20,184 nucleotides of DNA from positions 1 to 20,184 of the forward strand of contig JAAZAH010000271.1 in NCBI GenBank assembly GCA_012514415.1, read 5' to 3'. The translations under genes were made by a program, and so were the position numbers. The first letter of the stretch is position 1. Each line of letters opens with the position of its first letter. The notes under the pieces were generated by a model. The model saw only the letters and a program-made list of their open reading frames with translations, made no database searches and was not told the origin of the DNA. This DNA is from Sandaracinaceae bacterium. Its GTDB lineage: Bacteria; Myxococcota_A; Polyangia; Polyangiales; Houyiibacteriaceae. Of the stretch, positions 7,637 through 13,797 are shown one piece after another.

Positions 7637-8512
7637 ATGAGCCAAAGTGCTGCCGCGTTCGCCGCCCATCCCGCCCACCTTCCGCATGGAAGACCCGCCG
7701 CACCCTTCATCAAATGGGTCGGGGGAAAAGGCCGGCTTCTTGCTCAATTCGAACCGCTCCTCCCCCCGAGCCTCGAGCGCCGGAGACACGTCGAGCCCTT
7801 CATCGGCGGCGGTGCCCTCTTCTTCCATCGCCAGCCGCGCTCCGCGCTCCTCTCGGACGTCAATGAGCACCTGATCACGACCTATTGCGCCATTCGCGAC
7901 GATGTGGAGTCGGTGATTCGGCGACTCCGCCGCCTCCAGAAGGCGCACTCCGAAGAGACGTATTATGCGAGCCGTGAGCGCTATAACGGCGCTCGCTCGA
8001 TGGCGAGATCCGAGCGCGCGGCGCTCTTCATCTACCTTAATAAGACGTGCTTCAATGGCCTCCACCGCGTGAACCAGAAGGGGCATTTCAATGTCCCAAT
8101 GGGCCGCTACGTCAACCCGCGCATCCTCGATGAGGAGGGGCTACGCCGCGCCTCGGCAGCGCTTCAGGGCGCTGAGCTCCTACATCAGAGCTTCGAGCAG
8201 ATTTTGCGCCATGTTCGTCCGAGCGATTTCGTCTATTTCGATCCTCCTTACGCTCCGGTAAGTCCAACGGCGAATTTCACGAGCTACGCCGAGGGCGGAT
8301 TTGGCCTCGCCGAACAAGAGCTCCTCCGCGATGTGTTTGTCGAGCTTGACCGAAGGCGGTGTAAGGTCATGCTCTCCAATAGCGACACCCCACTCATCCA
8401 CGAGCTCTATAAAGGCTTCCGCATCGATCGGGTCGCCGCACCGCGCGCGATCAACTGCAACGCCAAAAAACGCGGCCCCGTCACGGAGGTCGTGGTCCGA
8501 AACTACGAATGA
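7637..8512 (+). CDS. DNA adenine methylase, Dam/D12 class
   Basis: A 291-residue alpha-class N6-adenine methyltransferase that moves a methyl group from SAM to adenine, typically in GATC or a related site. Motif X, FIKWVGGKGRLL, begins at about residue 24. The SAM-binding motif EPFIGGGALFF is near residue 55. The substrate-binding region includes FIYLNKTCFNGLHRVNQKGHFNVPMGRY, a near-textbook Dam/DpnM segment. The catalytic DPPY is at residues 202-205. The frame extends upstream to a TTG at 7601, but ATG at 7637 is preferred: it restores the normal spacing to motif X, and TTG 7601 would lie inside the promoter-like element. No restriction endonuclease is adjacent, so it looks like a solitary methylase. 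GATC specificity is inferred from family resemblance only. Confidence 0.94.
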   Translation: MSQSAAAFAAHPAHLPHGRPAAPFIKWVGGKGRLLAQFEPLLPPSLERRRHVEPFIGGGALFFHRQPRSALLSDVNEHLITTYCAIRDDVESVIRRLRRLQKAHSEETYYASRERYNGARSMARSERAALFIYLNKTCFNGLHRVNQKGHFNVPMGRYVNPRILDEEGLRRASAALQGAELLHQSFEQILRHVRPSDFVYFDPPYAPVSPTANFTSYAEGGFGLAEQELLRDVFVELDRRRCKVMLSNSDTPLIHELYKGFRIDRVAAPRAINCNAKKRGPVTEVVVRNYE

Positions 8513-8554
8513 CGCCAATCGGGCGAGTGTGATCAAATAGTTCCGCTCACCCTA

Positions 8555-8583
8555 TTGCGGTTCCTCTTGATTCCGCCTAGGTT
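8555..8583 (+). promoter_or_regulatory. Candidate promoter of the kinase-receiver gene
   Basis: TTGCGG (8555-8560) and TAGGTT (8578-8583) are separated by exactly 17 bases in the 84-bp gap after the methylase gene. Transcription would begin about seven bases before the ATG at 8597, giving a very short leader with no clear Shine-Dalgarno. Confidence 0.45.
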
Positions 8584-8596
8584 GTAGCCAAGACGG

Positions 8597-9940
8597 ATGT
8601 TTACGCTTAAGAAAAAAGACTTCCGATGGCTCGCCAATCGCTTGGGCTGGAGGGTTTATTTTTTTGATGGCCATTCCGTCTCTGCGCTTAGCGATCGCGC
8701 GAGGGCCGAATTGCCCGACGCGCTCTCGCCAGAAAAGGCGAGCGAGGCGTTAGGCGGGGCGTTCAGCCCGGAGGCGCTCAAACTCGCATATCATGAGCGT
8801 AGGCCGCGACATATCCCCTATTTGCGGGAGGAAGGGCTCCTTTTACCTGCGAGCGGCGGCACCCTCCTCATCGTTCCCGAGCATCAGAGCCAATCGATGA
8901 ACTCGGCGATGGCCAAACACGACACCGCGCACGCGCTCAGCCTCGTGATGGCGTGGAGCCGGGTCGCGGAGCGAGAGGAGCTCGGGTCGCGTCGCGCTGC
9001 GATGGAAGGGATCCGCTCGGCGGTTGGGGCTGCAAAAATGGCGCTCGACGCACCGTTGGGCGGGCATCAAGAGCGCCCGAGCCACGTTCGACTCCATGCG
9101 CTCGCCGAAGAGGTCATTGCCCTGCTCGCACCGCTTCGAAACGAGGCGGGCGTCCGCATCTCGATGGAGATCGAGCCGACGCTCACGGCGTACATGCCGC
9201 GAACCATCCTCTATCGCGCGCTGTGGAACCTACTTGAGAACGCGTTCAAGGCGCTCCGAAGAGGCGATCGTGTCACGCTCCGAGCGTGGGAGAGCGATGG
9301 GCGTATCGCGCTGGAGGTCCGCGATAACGGTCCGGGCATCCCGCCCCAGAAGCGCTCGCGGCTCTTCACCCGCGGTCCAGCTCTGGTCGGCGAAGAGAGC
9401 CGCGGCGGATTCGGGCTTTCGGGAATCGCCGAGGGGCTCCGCGCAGTGGGCGCATCCATCGAGCTCGAGCCGGCCCCGCCTGGCGCAGGCGCGTGCTTCA
9501 TCCTCGATCTCCCTGCCGCCCCCCGCGTACCGAAGCGTGCTCGGTCGGGAGTGCGGGCCGTCAACTCGACCGGTCGTGTGCTTCTCCTCGAAGACGATCC
9601 TTCCCTTCGCGAAGTGCTCGCCGCCACCTTCGAGCTCGAAGGTCTGCACGTCGATGGTTATGACAGCAGCCTCCCCGAAGACGTTCACGCATACGATGCC
9701 GCGCTCATCGATCTGAACCTCAGCCATCGAAGCGGGCTCGAGCTCACGGCCGAGCTCTATAAACGCGGCTTCCGCGGTGTGCTTCATCTCATGTCCGGTG
9801 GCGAGGCGCCGGAGAGCGTCCGCTCACTTCCCGAGATGAGTTTCCTTCGCAAGCCCTTCGATCCGCTGGAGGCGGCTCGGATCGTACGAAATTCCATCGA
9901 TAAAAAGCGCCGCAGCGCCGTCGACAGTCGAGCGCTCTAG
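8597..9940 (+). CDS. Soluble hybrid histidine kinase with C-terminal receiver domain
   Basis: A 447-residue protein with no membrane segment or signal peptide. Residues 1-105 match no sensor domain I recognise. A phospho-acceptor helix is suggested by KHDTAHALSLVMAWSR (H108, with a second histidine at 112); it resembles the HD-x-x-N type H-box but has H where N or K is usual. The HATPase domain follows, with N-box NLLENAFKAL (N215 region), G1 DNGPGIP and G2 GGFGLSGI. The receiver domain starts at about residue 328 (VLLLEDDP, acidic pocket D333/D334), with D372 in ALIDLNLSHRSG as the likely phosphorylation site and K419 in FLRKPF. This order allows intramolecular phosphotransfer. It lies 132 bp upstream of an FHA sigma-54 activator that lacks its own receiver. 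The two may act together, but nothing in the sequence proves it. Confidence 0.88.
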   Translation: MFTLKKKDFRWLANRLGWRVYFFDGHSVSALSDRARAELPDALSPEKASEALGGAFSPEALKLAYHERRPRHIPYLREEGLLLPASGGTLLIVPEHQSQSMNSAMAKHDTAHALSLVMAWSRVAEREELGSRRAAMEGIRSAVGAAKMALDAPLGGHQERPSHVRLHALAEEVIALLAPLRNEAGVRISMEIEPTLTAYMPRTILYRALWNLLENAFKALRRGDRVTLRAWESDGRIALEVRDNGPGIPPQKRSRLFTRGPALVGEESRGGFGLSGIAEGLRAVGASIELEPAPPGAGACFILDLPAAPRVPKRARSGVRAVNSTGRVLLLEDDPSLREVLAATFELEGLHVDGYDSSLPEDVHAYDAALIDLNLSHRSGLELTAELYKRGFRGVLHLMSGGEAPESVRSLPEMSFLRKPFDPLEAARIVRNSIDKKRRSAVDSRAL

Positions 9941-9948
9941 CCGTCCGA

Positions 9949-10000
9949 AGGCGCGAGAAAGGCGCGAAGGGTGTGCAAAGGTTGCGCGAACCCTCTTCGC
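9949..10000. repeat. Helically phased GCGCGA repeats and a hairpin in the gap before the sigma-54 activator
   Basis: GCGCGA occurs at 9951, 9962 and 9984, spaced 11 and 22 bases, that is, on the same face of the helix. The first two are within the longer direct repeat AGGCGCGA (9949-9956 and 9960-9967). The same stretch can fold: GCGAAG plus GGT (9964-9969, 9970-9972) pairs with ACC and CTTCGC (9990-9992, 9995-10000), leaving a two-base bulge and a 17-base loop. It could be a regulator-binding array or the 3' hairpin of the kinase transcript; no T-tract follows. Confidence 0.3.
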
Positions 10001-10058
10001 ACGGCGCTCCCTCTTCCTTAGCCCGCTTCGAAGGGTCAACTCCGGCGCGAAACCTCCG

Positions 10059-10064
10059 TACGTT
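10059..10064 (+). promoter_or_regulatory. Candidate -10 hexamer for the FHA sigma-54 activator gene
   Basis: TACGTT ends eight bases before the ATG at 10073, in the same TAnnnT geometry as other genes of this window. No good -35 hexamer and no Shine-Dalgarno are visible, so this is the weakest member of the series. Confidence 0.3.
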
Positions 10065-10072
10065 CTCCTTGG

Positions 10073-11455
10073 ATGAGCGTCACGGGACAGGGTCTTTTTC
10101 TTACGACGAAGGGGGACGAAGCTGGCGAGCCTGGCGGGCAGCGCGCGCCGATCGCAGGCCTCATCCGTATCTTCGGTGTCGAGCCCGAAAGCTCGAGCGG
10201 TGTGCTCGTATTCACCACCAAGGCGGCGGTCATCGGTCGTGAAGCCGGGGTGGATTTCCAGCTCCGTGATCCCGCCGTAAGCCGTCGTCATGCGCTGATT
10301 GAGCGCACGCCCAAAGGCCACCTCCTCCGCGATCTCGGCTCATCCAACGGAAGCTTTGTCAACGGAAGACGCGTCGTCGAACAAGAGCTTCGCCCCAACG
10401 ATCGCATCCGGCTTGGCGATACCCTCTTTCGTTTCACCGACCGAGGCGCCGAAACACACGGAGAGGAGACTCCGGAGGAGCGCGCGGCCCTCGTCCTTGC
10501 TTCAGGCGACTCCGGACTCATCGGCGGTGTGCGCATGGAGCTACTTGGCGTGCGGATCGATAAGATCGCACCGACTGCGCTCACGGTCGCCATCGAGGGA
10601 GAGAGCGGCACGGGGAAAGAGCTCGTGGCTCGAGCCATCCACGAAAAGAGCGGGCGACGAGGCGAGTTCATCGCGATTAACTGCGCGGCGCTGGCGCCGA
10701 ACCTCATCGAAGCCGAGCTCTTCGGAGTCAAGCGCGGAGCGTATACAGGTGCCGATCGGGATCGCGAGGGCCTCATCCGTGCCGCAAACGGCGGAACGCT
10801 CTTCCTCGATGAGATCGGCGATATGCCCCTCGAGGCACAAGCCAAGCTCCTTCGCGTACTTCAAGAGCGCGAGGTCCTTCCCCTTGGCGGGACGCGCGCC
10901 GAGAAAGTCGATGTGCGCATCGTCTCGGCGACCCATCGCGATCTCGAACGGCTCGTTGAGGAGGAGCGCTTCCGCGGCGATCTTCTCGCCCGACTCAAGG
11001 AGGCGAGCCTTCGCGTGCCGCCGCTTCGCGAACGCATCGAGGATCTCCTTCCGCTCATCACCTATTTTCTGGCCCGCGAAGGCGTCGCAAAACGGGCCAC
11101 CATCCCCTTCCTTCTCGCGCTCGCGCATTATCCTTTTCCCTACAACGTCCGTGAGCTCGAGAGCGCCATCAAGGTGGCCGTTGCACTTTCGGATGGCGAT
11201 ACGCTCGAGCTAAGCCACCTCCCCTTCAAGATTCAGCAGACACTCGAAGACTTTGGTCAGCCCGCCGCACGACGCGGACGAAGTGCGGCGTCGGGGCCGT
11301 CGCCGAGCCCAGACAAACAGACGCTGATCGATCTGCTCATCGAGCACGAAGGAAACATCTCTTCGCTCGCGCGCGCATTCGGAAAACAGCGCATGCAGAT
11401 CCACCGCTGGCTCAAAAAATACAACCTCGATCCCGAGCACTACCGCCGAAGCTGA
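10073..11455 (+). CDS. FHA-domain sigma-54-dependent transcriptional activator
   Basis: A 460-residue bacterial enhancer-binding protein. An FHA phosphothreonine-binding domain occupies roughly residues 30-125: GRE at 55, SRRHA at 70-74, then DLGSSNGSFVNGRRV. The AAA+ domain follows, with Walker A GESGTGKE (G176-E183), GAYTGA at 222-227 (GAFTGA in most relatives), Walker B GGTLFLDEIGD, and LRVPPLRER before YPFPYNVRELE. The C-terminus, from about 415, carries a Fis-type helix-turn-helix (NISSLARAFGKQRMQIHRWLKKYNL). It activates RNA polymerase carrying sigma-54. The FHA domain implies control by Ser/Thr phosphorylation, as described for the Myxococcus FHA activators, rather than by a receiver. 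Its end overlaps the convergent methyltransferase gene by 16 bp. No sigma-54 promoter is apparent nearby. Confidence 0.95.
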   Translation: MSVTGQGLFLTTKGDEAGEPGGQRAPIAGLIRIFGVEPESSSGVLVFTTKAAVIGREAGVDFQLRDPAVSRRHALIERTPKGHLLRDLGSSNGSFVNGRRVVEQELRPNDRIRLGDTLFRFTDRGAETHGEETPEERAALVLASGDSGLIGGVRMELLGVRIDKIAPTALTVAIEGESGTGKELVARAIHEKSGRRGEFIAINCAALAPNLIEAELFGVKRGAYTGADRDREGLIRAANGGTLFLDEIGDMPLEAQAKLLRVLQEREVLPLGGTRAEKVDVRIVSATHRDLERLVEEERFRGDLLARLKEASLRVPPLRERIEDLLPLITYFLAREGVAKRATIPFLLALAHYPFPYNVRELESAIKVAVALSDGDTLELSHLPFKIQQTLEDFGQPAARRGRSAASGPSPSPDKQTLIDLLIEHEGNISSLARAFGKQRMQIHRWLKKYNLDPEHYRRS

Positions 11456-12312
11456 AAGTGCGTGGCGAGAGCATCGATGTGCGCGGGCCCCATTCCGCAG
11501 CACGCACCAAAAATCGTGGCGCCGAGTGCATGAAACTCATCGATCCGCGCCACGTACTGCTCGGGTGTGAAGCTGCGATCCGCGCGAAAGCCGATCGCAT
11601 CTTCGGCAATCCCCGCGTTGGCATAGACGCCGAAGCGTCCACCCGAGCTCGCGAGCGCTTCGACGAAGGGCCTCGCGCCGCGCGCGCTCAGACAATTGAC
11701 GAGCACAGCCGATGCGCCGAGAGCGATGGCGCGCTCGCTACCGAAGCGCACCTCATCGGGCGTGAGCAGATCGTCACGCGGGCCCGGGCTAAAGGAAAGA
11801 TAGACAGGGAGGCCCGTTTCGAGGGCGGCTTCGAGCGCGGTGAGGCCCTCCTCGATGTGGGGAAAGGTCTCGCAGACGATGAGATCGACGCCCGCCTGAG
11901 CGAGGGCTCCGGCCATCGCTCGATGGGCGGGAAGCGCCTTCGTTCCCGGACTCAGATCCGGCCGATAACAATCCTCGAGGGGTGCGAGACTCCCCGCGAT
12001 CCGCGCCTCGTTTCCAAGCGCCTCGCGCGCGAGAGAGACGGCCCGCCGAGTCAGCTCGATGGCCTTATCCCCCAAAAGCCGCGGCTGCGTTCGGAAGGTA
12101 TTGGCCGTATGAAGCGTGGCGCCGGCAGAGGCGTAGGCCCGATGAACGTCCTTGACGAGCGCGGGAGCCTCGTCATTGGCAAGAGCGCTCCAAAGCGGCA
12201 GGCGCGTCTCGTATCCAAGGCGCTCAAGCTCGGTACCCATCGGTCCGTCAAGGAGCTCGATCGGGGGGTTCGACGTTGCCCTCTGCGCTCCTGTCGATGA
12301 TAGACTCTTCAT
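11440..12312 (-). CDS. Homocysteine S-methyltransferase family protein
   Basis: A 290-residue TIM-barrel methyltransferase of the Hcy-binding family (MmuM, BHMT and the MetH N-terminal module). The N-terminal LLDGPMGTELERLG motif is at about residues 20-33. HTANTFRTQPRLL and DLIVCETFP are typical. The three zinc-binding cysteines are visible: C207 in LVNCLS and C271/C272 in GACCGMGPAHI. The protein should transfer a methyl group to homocysteine or a related thiol; the donor (for example S-methylmethionine or betaine) cannot be told from sequence. The only sensible start is ATG 12312, since the next ATG (12240) lies inside the LLDG motif. No Shine-Dalgarno precedes it; TAAGAT lies six bases upstream. 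Its 3' end overlaps the sigma-54 activator, and its start is one base from a divergent gene. Confidence 0.9.
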   Translation of the reverse strand: MKSLSSTGAQRATSNPPIELLDGPMGTELERLGYETRLPLWSALANDEAPALVKDVHRAYASAGATLHTANTFRTQPRLLGDKAIELTRRAVSLAREALGNEARIAGSLAPLEDCYRPDLSPGTKALPAHRAMAGALAQAGVDLIVCETFPHIEEGLTALEAALETGLPVYLSFSPGPRDDLLTPDEVRFGSERAIALGASAVLVNCLSARGARPFVEALASSGGRFGVYANAGIAEDAIGFRADRSFTPEQYVARIDEFHALGATIFGACCGMGPAHIDALATHFQLRR

Positions 12313-12324
12313 AATGAAATCTTA
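12301..12324. promoter_or_regulatory. Back-to-back leaderless promoter elements for two divergent genes
   Basis: On the plus strand TGATAGACT (12298-12306) is an extended -10 that ends seven bases before ATG 12314. On the minus strand TAAGAT (plus positions 12319-12324) ends six bases before ATG 12312. Each -10 therefore lies inside the coding sequence of the opposite gene. A TTGCCC at 12276-12281 is a possible but widely spaced (19 bp) -35 for the plus-strand gene. Confidence 0.45.
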
Positions 12325-12946
12325 CCCGAATCCGCCGTGGGCGACCGTAGGATACGCGGTCCTTCGCGCCTACCGCACGCCCACTTCCGCGATCACGCTT
12401 CCCCCGGGGCTCAAGCCCGTCTCTCATTTTGGACAATCGATCGGGCTCTTCGGATTCATCCGCTACACGGCGCCCTCCCCGCTCGAATACGCCGAACTCA
12501 TCTGGCTTCCGACCCACGTCGAGGCGAAAGGAAGACGCGGCTACTTCGTCGAACGGATGCACGTCGATTGTGAGCGCAGCCTCGAAGCGGGGCGCGTCGA
12601 GTGGGGCCTCCCGAAGACGCTCGCGCACTTTGACGAAGAGGGTGAGAAGATCTCCATCGAAACCGAGGATGGCTCGAAGTTTGCGCTTCGATTCCGAGGA
12701 TTCGGGCCGGCCCTCCCCCAGCGGGGTCTGCTCGCAACGCTTCAAGCTCGAGGCGAGGAGGGTGAAGAGATCTTGAGGTTCAGCTCGAAGATGAAAGCAC
12801 GTGTCTCACCCGCCACACTCAAAGTCGAGTCGATGAAGATCGCGGAGCCGGGTTGGGAAAGTTTTCGGCACGCTCGGCCGCTTCCCTTCCCTGCTGTGAT
12901 GCTTCGCGGCTTCCATGCCACAATGAATCCCGCCAAAATCCTATGA
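12314..12946 (+). CDS. Acetoacetate decarboxylase-like family protein
   Basis: A 210-residue protein resembling the acetoacetate decarboxylase superfamily. The N-terminus YPNPPWATVGYAVL is typical, as is VERMHVDCERSLEAGRVEWGLPKTLA. In the latter K101 sits where the family's Schiff-base lysine region lies. True acetoacetate decarboxylase has a paired-lysine motif that is not seen here, so the actual reaction may differ or the protein may be non-catalytic. The frame extends upstream to 12152, but that extension would overlap the antisense methyltransferase gene; ATG 12314 gives the expected N-terminus. The gene has no Shine-Dalgarno and ends in an ATGA overlap with the HAD phosphatase gene, forming a two-gene operon. 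Confidence 0.8.
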   Translation: MKSYPNPPWATVGYAVLRAYRTPTSAITLPPGLKPVSHFGQSIGLFGFIRYTAPSPLEYAELIWLPTHVEAKGRRGYFVERMHVDCERSLEAGRVEWGLPKTLAHFDEEGEKISIETEDGSKFALRFRGFGPALPQRGLLATLQARGEEGEEILRFSSKMKARVSPATLKVESMKIAEPGWESFRHARPLPFPAVMLRGFHATMNPAKIL

Positions 12947-13656
12947 GCACGATCGCTGCCTTCTTCGATCTCGATGGAACCCTTCTCGCCGCCAATAGCG
13001 CGCGCATCTGGTTCGAACGTGAGCGGGGCCGGGGCGCGCTGCGCCGACGTGACGCGCTCAGAGCGCTCGCCTTTCTGAGCGCATACAAGCTCGGGATCGT
13101 CGATGTGCGGCGCGGGCTCGATATGGCCGCCCAAGCGCTCCGCGATCGCGATGAGCGCGGCCTCGAGGAGGAGATGAGTGCGTTCTATCTGGAGCGCATC
13201 ACGCCGCTCAGGGCACCGGGCGCCTTCGATGCGATCCGCTCGCATCAGGCCGAAGGTCATCGAACGGTCCTTCTCACCACAGCGCCCGATTATCTTGCCG
13301 CCGCAGCCATGGAAGATTTTCGTCTCGACGCGCGCATCGCGACGCGTTTCGAAGTCGCAGCAGGTCGCTTCACCGGTCGCCTCCTCCACCCCGTGCCCTA
13401 CCACAGGGGGAAGGTCGTCCTCGCTGAACGCTTCGCCGAACGCCATGGGATCGACCTTGCAAAGAGCTTCTTTTATTCCGATAGTGTGACGGATCTTCCG
13501 ATGCTCCGAAGGGTCGGAAACCCGCGTGTGGTCAACCCAGACCCGCGACTTCGCCGCATCGTCCAGCGTGAGGCGCTTCCTCTACTTGATTGGGGGCGCC
13601 CCGAGAGCCTGCTCGACGAGACGCTCGGGAGGAAGATCTTTGCACTGATCCGTTAG
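12943..13656 (+). CDS. HAD-IB family phosphatase (SerB-like hydrolase)
   Basis: A 237-residue haloacid-dehalogenase phosphatase. Motif I is FFDLDGTLL, with nucleophile D9 and acid/base D11. Motif II is the threonine in VLLTTAPDYL. The motif III lysine is probably in YHRGKVVLAERF, and motif IV is YSDSVTDLPML. A helical cap between motifs I and II identifies subclass IB (SerB and its lipid-phosphate and nucleotide relatives). The substrate is not determinable. The start ATG 12943 overlaps the preceding stop (ATGA), which is preferred over an upstream in-frame start at 12853 that would add 30 non-homologous residues. Cotranslation with the acetoacetate decarboxylase-like protein suggests linked functions. 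Confidence 0.9.
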   Translation: MSTIAAFFDLDGTLLAANSARIWFERERGRGALRRRDALRALAFLSAYKLGIVDVRRGLDMAAQALRDRDERGLEEEMSAFYLERITPLRAPGAFDAIRSHQAEGHRTVLLTTAPDYLAAAAMEDFRLDARIATRFEVAAGRFTGRLLHPVPYHRGKVVLAERFAERHGIDLAKSFFYSDSVTDLPMLRRVGNPRVVNPDPRLRRIVQREALPLLDWGRPESLLDETLGRKIFALIR

Positions 13657-13678
13657 GCGATCGCTCCACTTCGATCGC
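13657..13678 (+). terminator. Hairpin directly after the phosphatase stop codon
   Basis: GCGATCG (13657-13663) and CGATCGC (13672-13678) form a perfect 7-bp stem with an 8-base loop, starting on the base after the TAG stop. No T-run follows, so it may be a pause or processing hairpin rather than an intrinsic terminator. Confidence 0.3.
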
Positions 13679-13710
13679 GAGGATTTCGGTAGGTGCGCAA
13701 AAAATCCCAC

Positions 13711-13737
13711 GAATCATTCTAAAATTGCATATGATTC
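13711..13737. promoter_or_regulatory. AT-rich promoter region with a 7-bp inverted repeat upstream of the TPR protein gene
   Basis: GAATCAT (13711-13717) and ATGATTC (13731-13737) are a perfect inverted repeat with a 13-bp spacer, two helical turns centre to centre. A near-consensus -10, TATGAT (13730-13735), overlaps the right arm. The block is conspicuously AT-rich against the surrounding high-GC DNA. The position fits an operator over the -10 of the gene at 13798. Confidence 0.42.
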
Positions 13738-13797
13738 AAATTTCGAGGCCTGAGGCACCGATCCCATCGCTGCGAAGTTGTTTCAGAGGAAAAGCGG

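Noticed and set aside
11458..12300. A 280-codon plus-strand frame opposite the homocysteine methyltransferase
   Set aside because: The minus strand carries all family motifs including the three zinc cysteines; the plus frame is composition-driven.
12152..12313. N-terminal extension of the acetoacetate decarboxylase-like protein
   Set aside because: The extra 54 residues are Ser/Arg-rich, overlap the opposite gene, and precede the family's usual N-terminus at ATG 12314.
12853..12942. N-terminal extension of the HAD phosphatase
   Set aside because: The nucleophile motif lies normally close to the N-terminus from ATG 12943, and an ATGA overlap supports that start.
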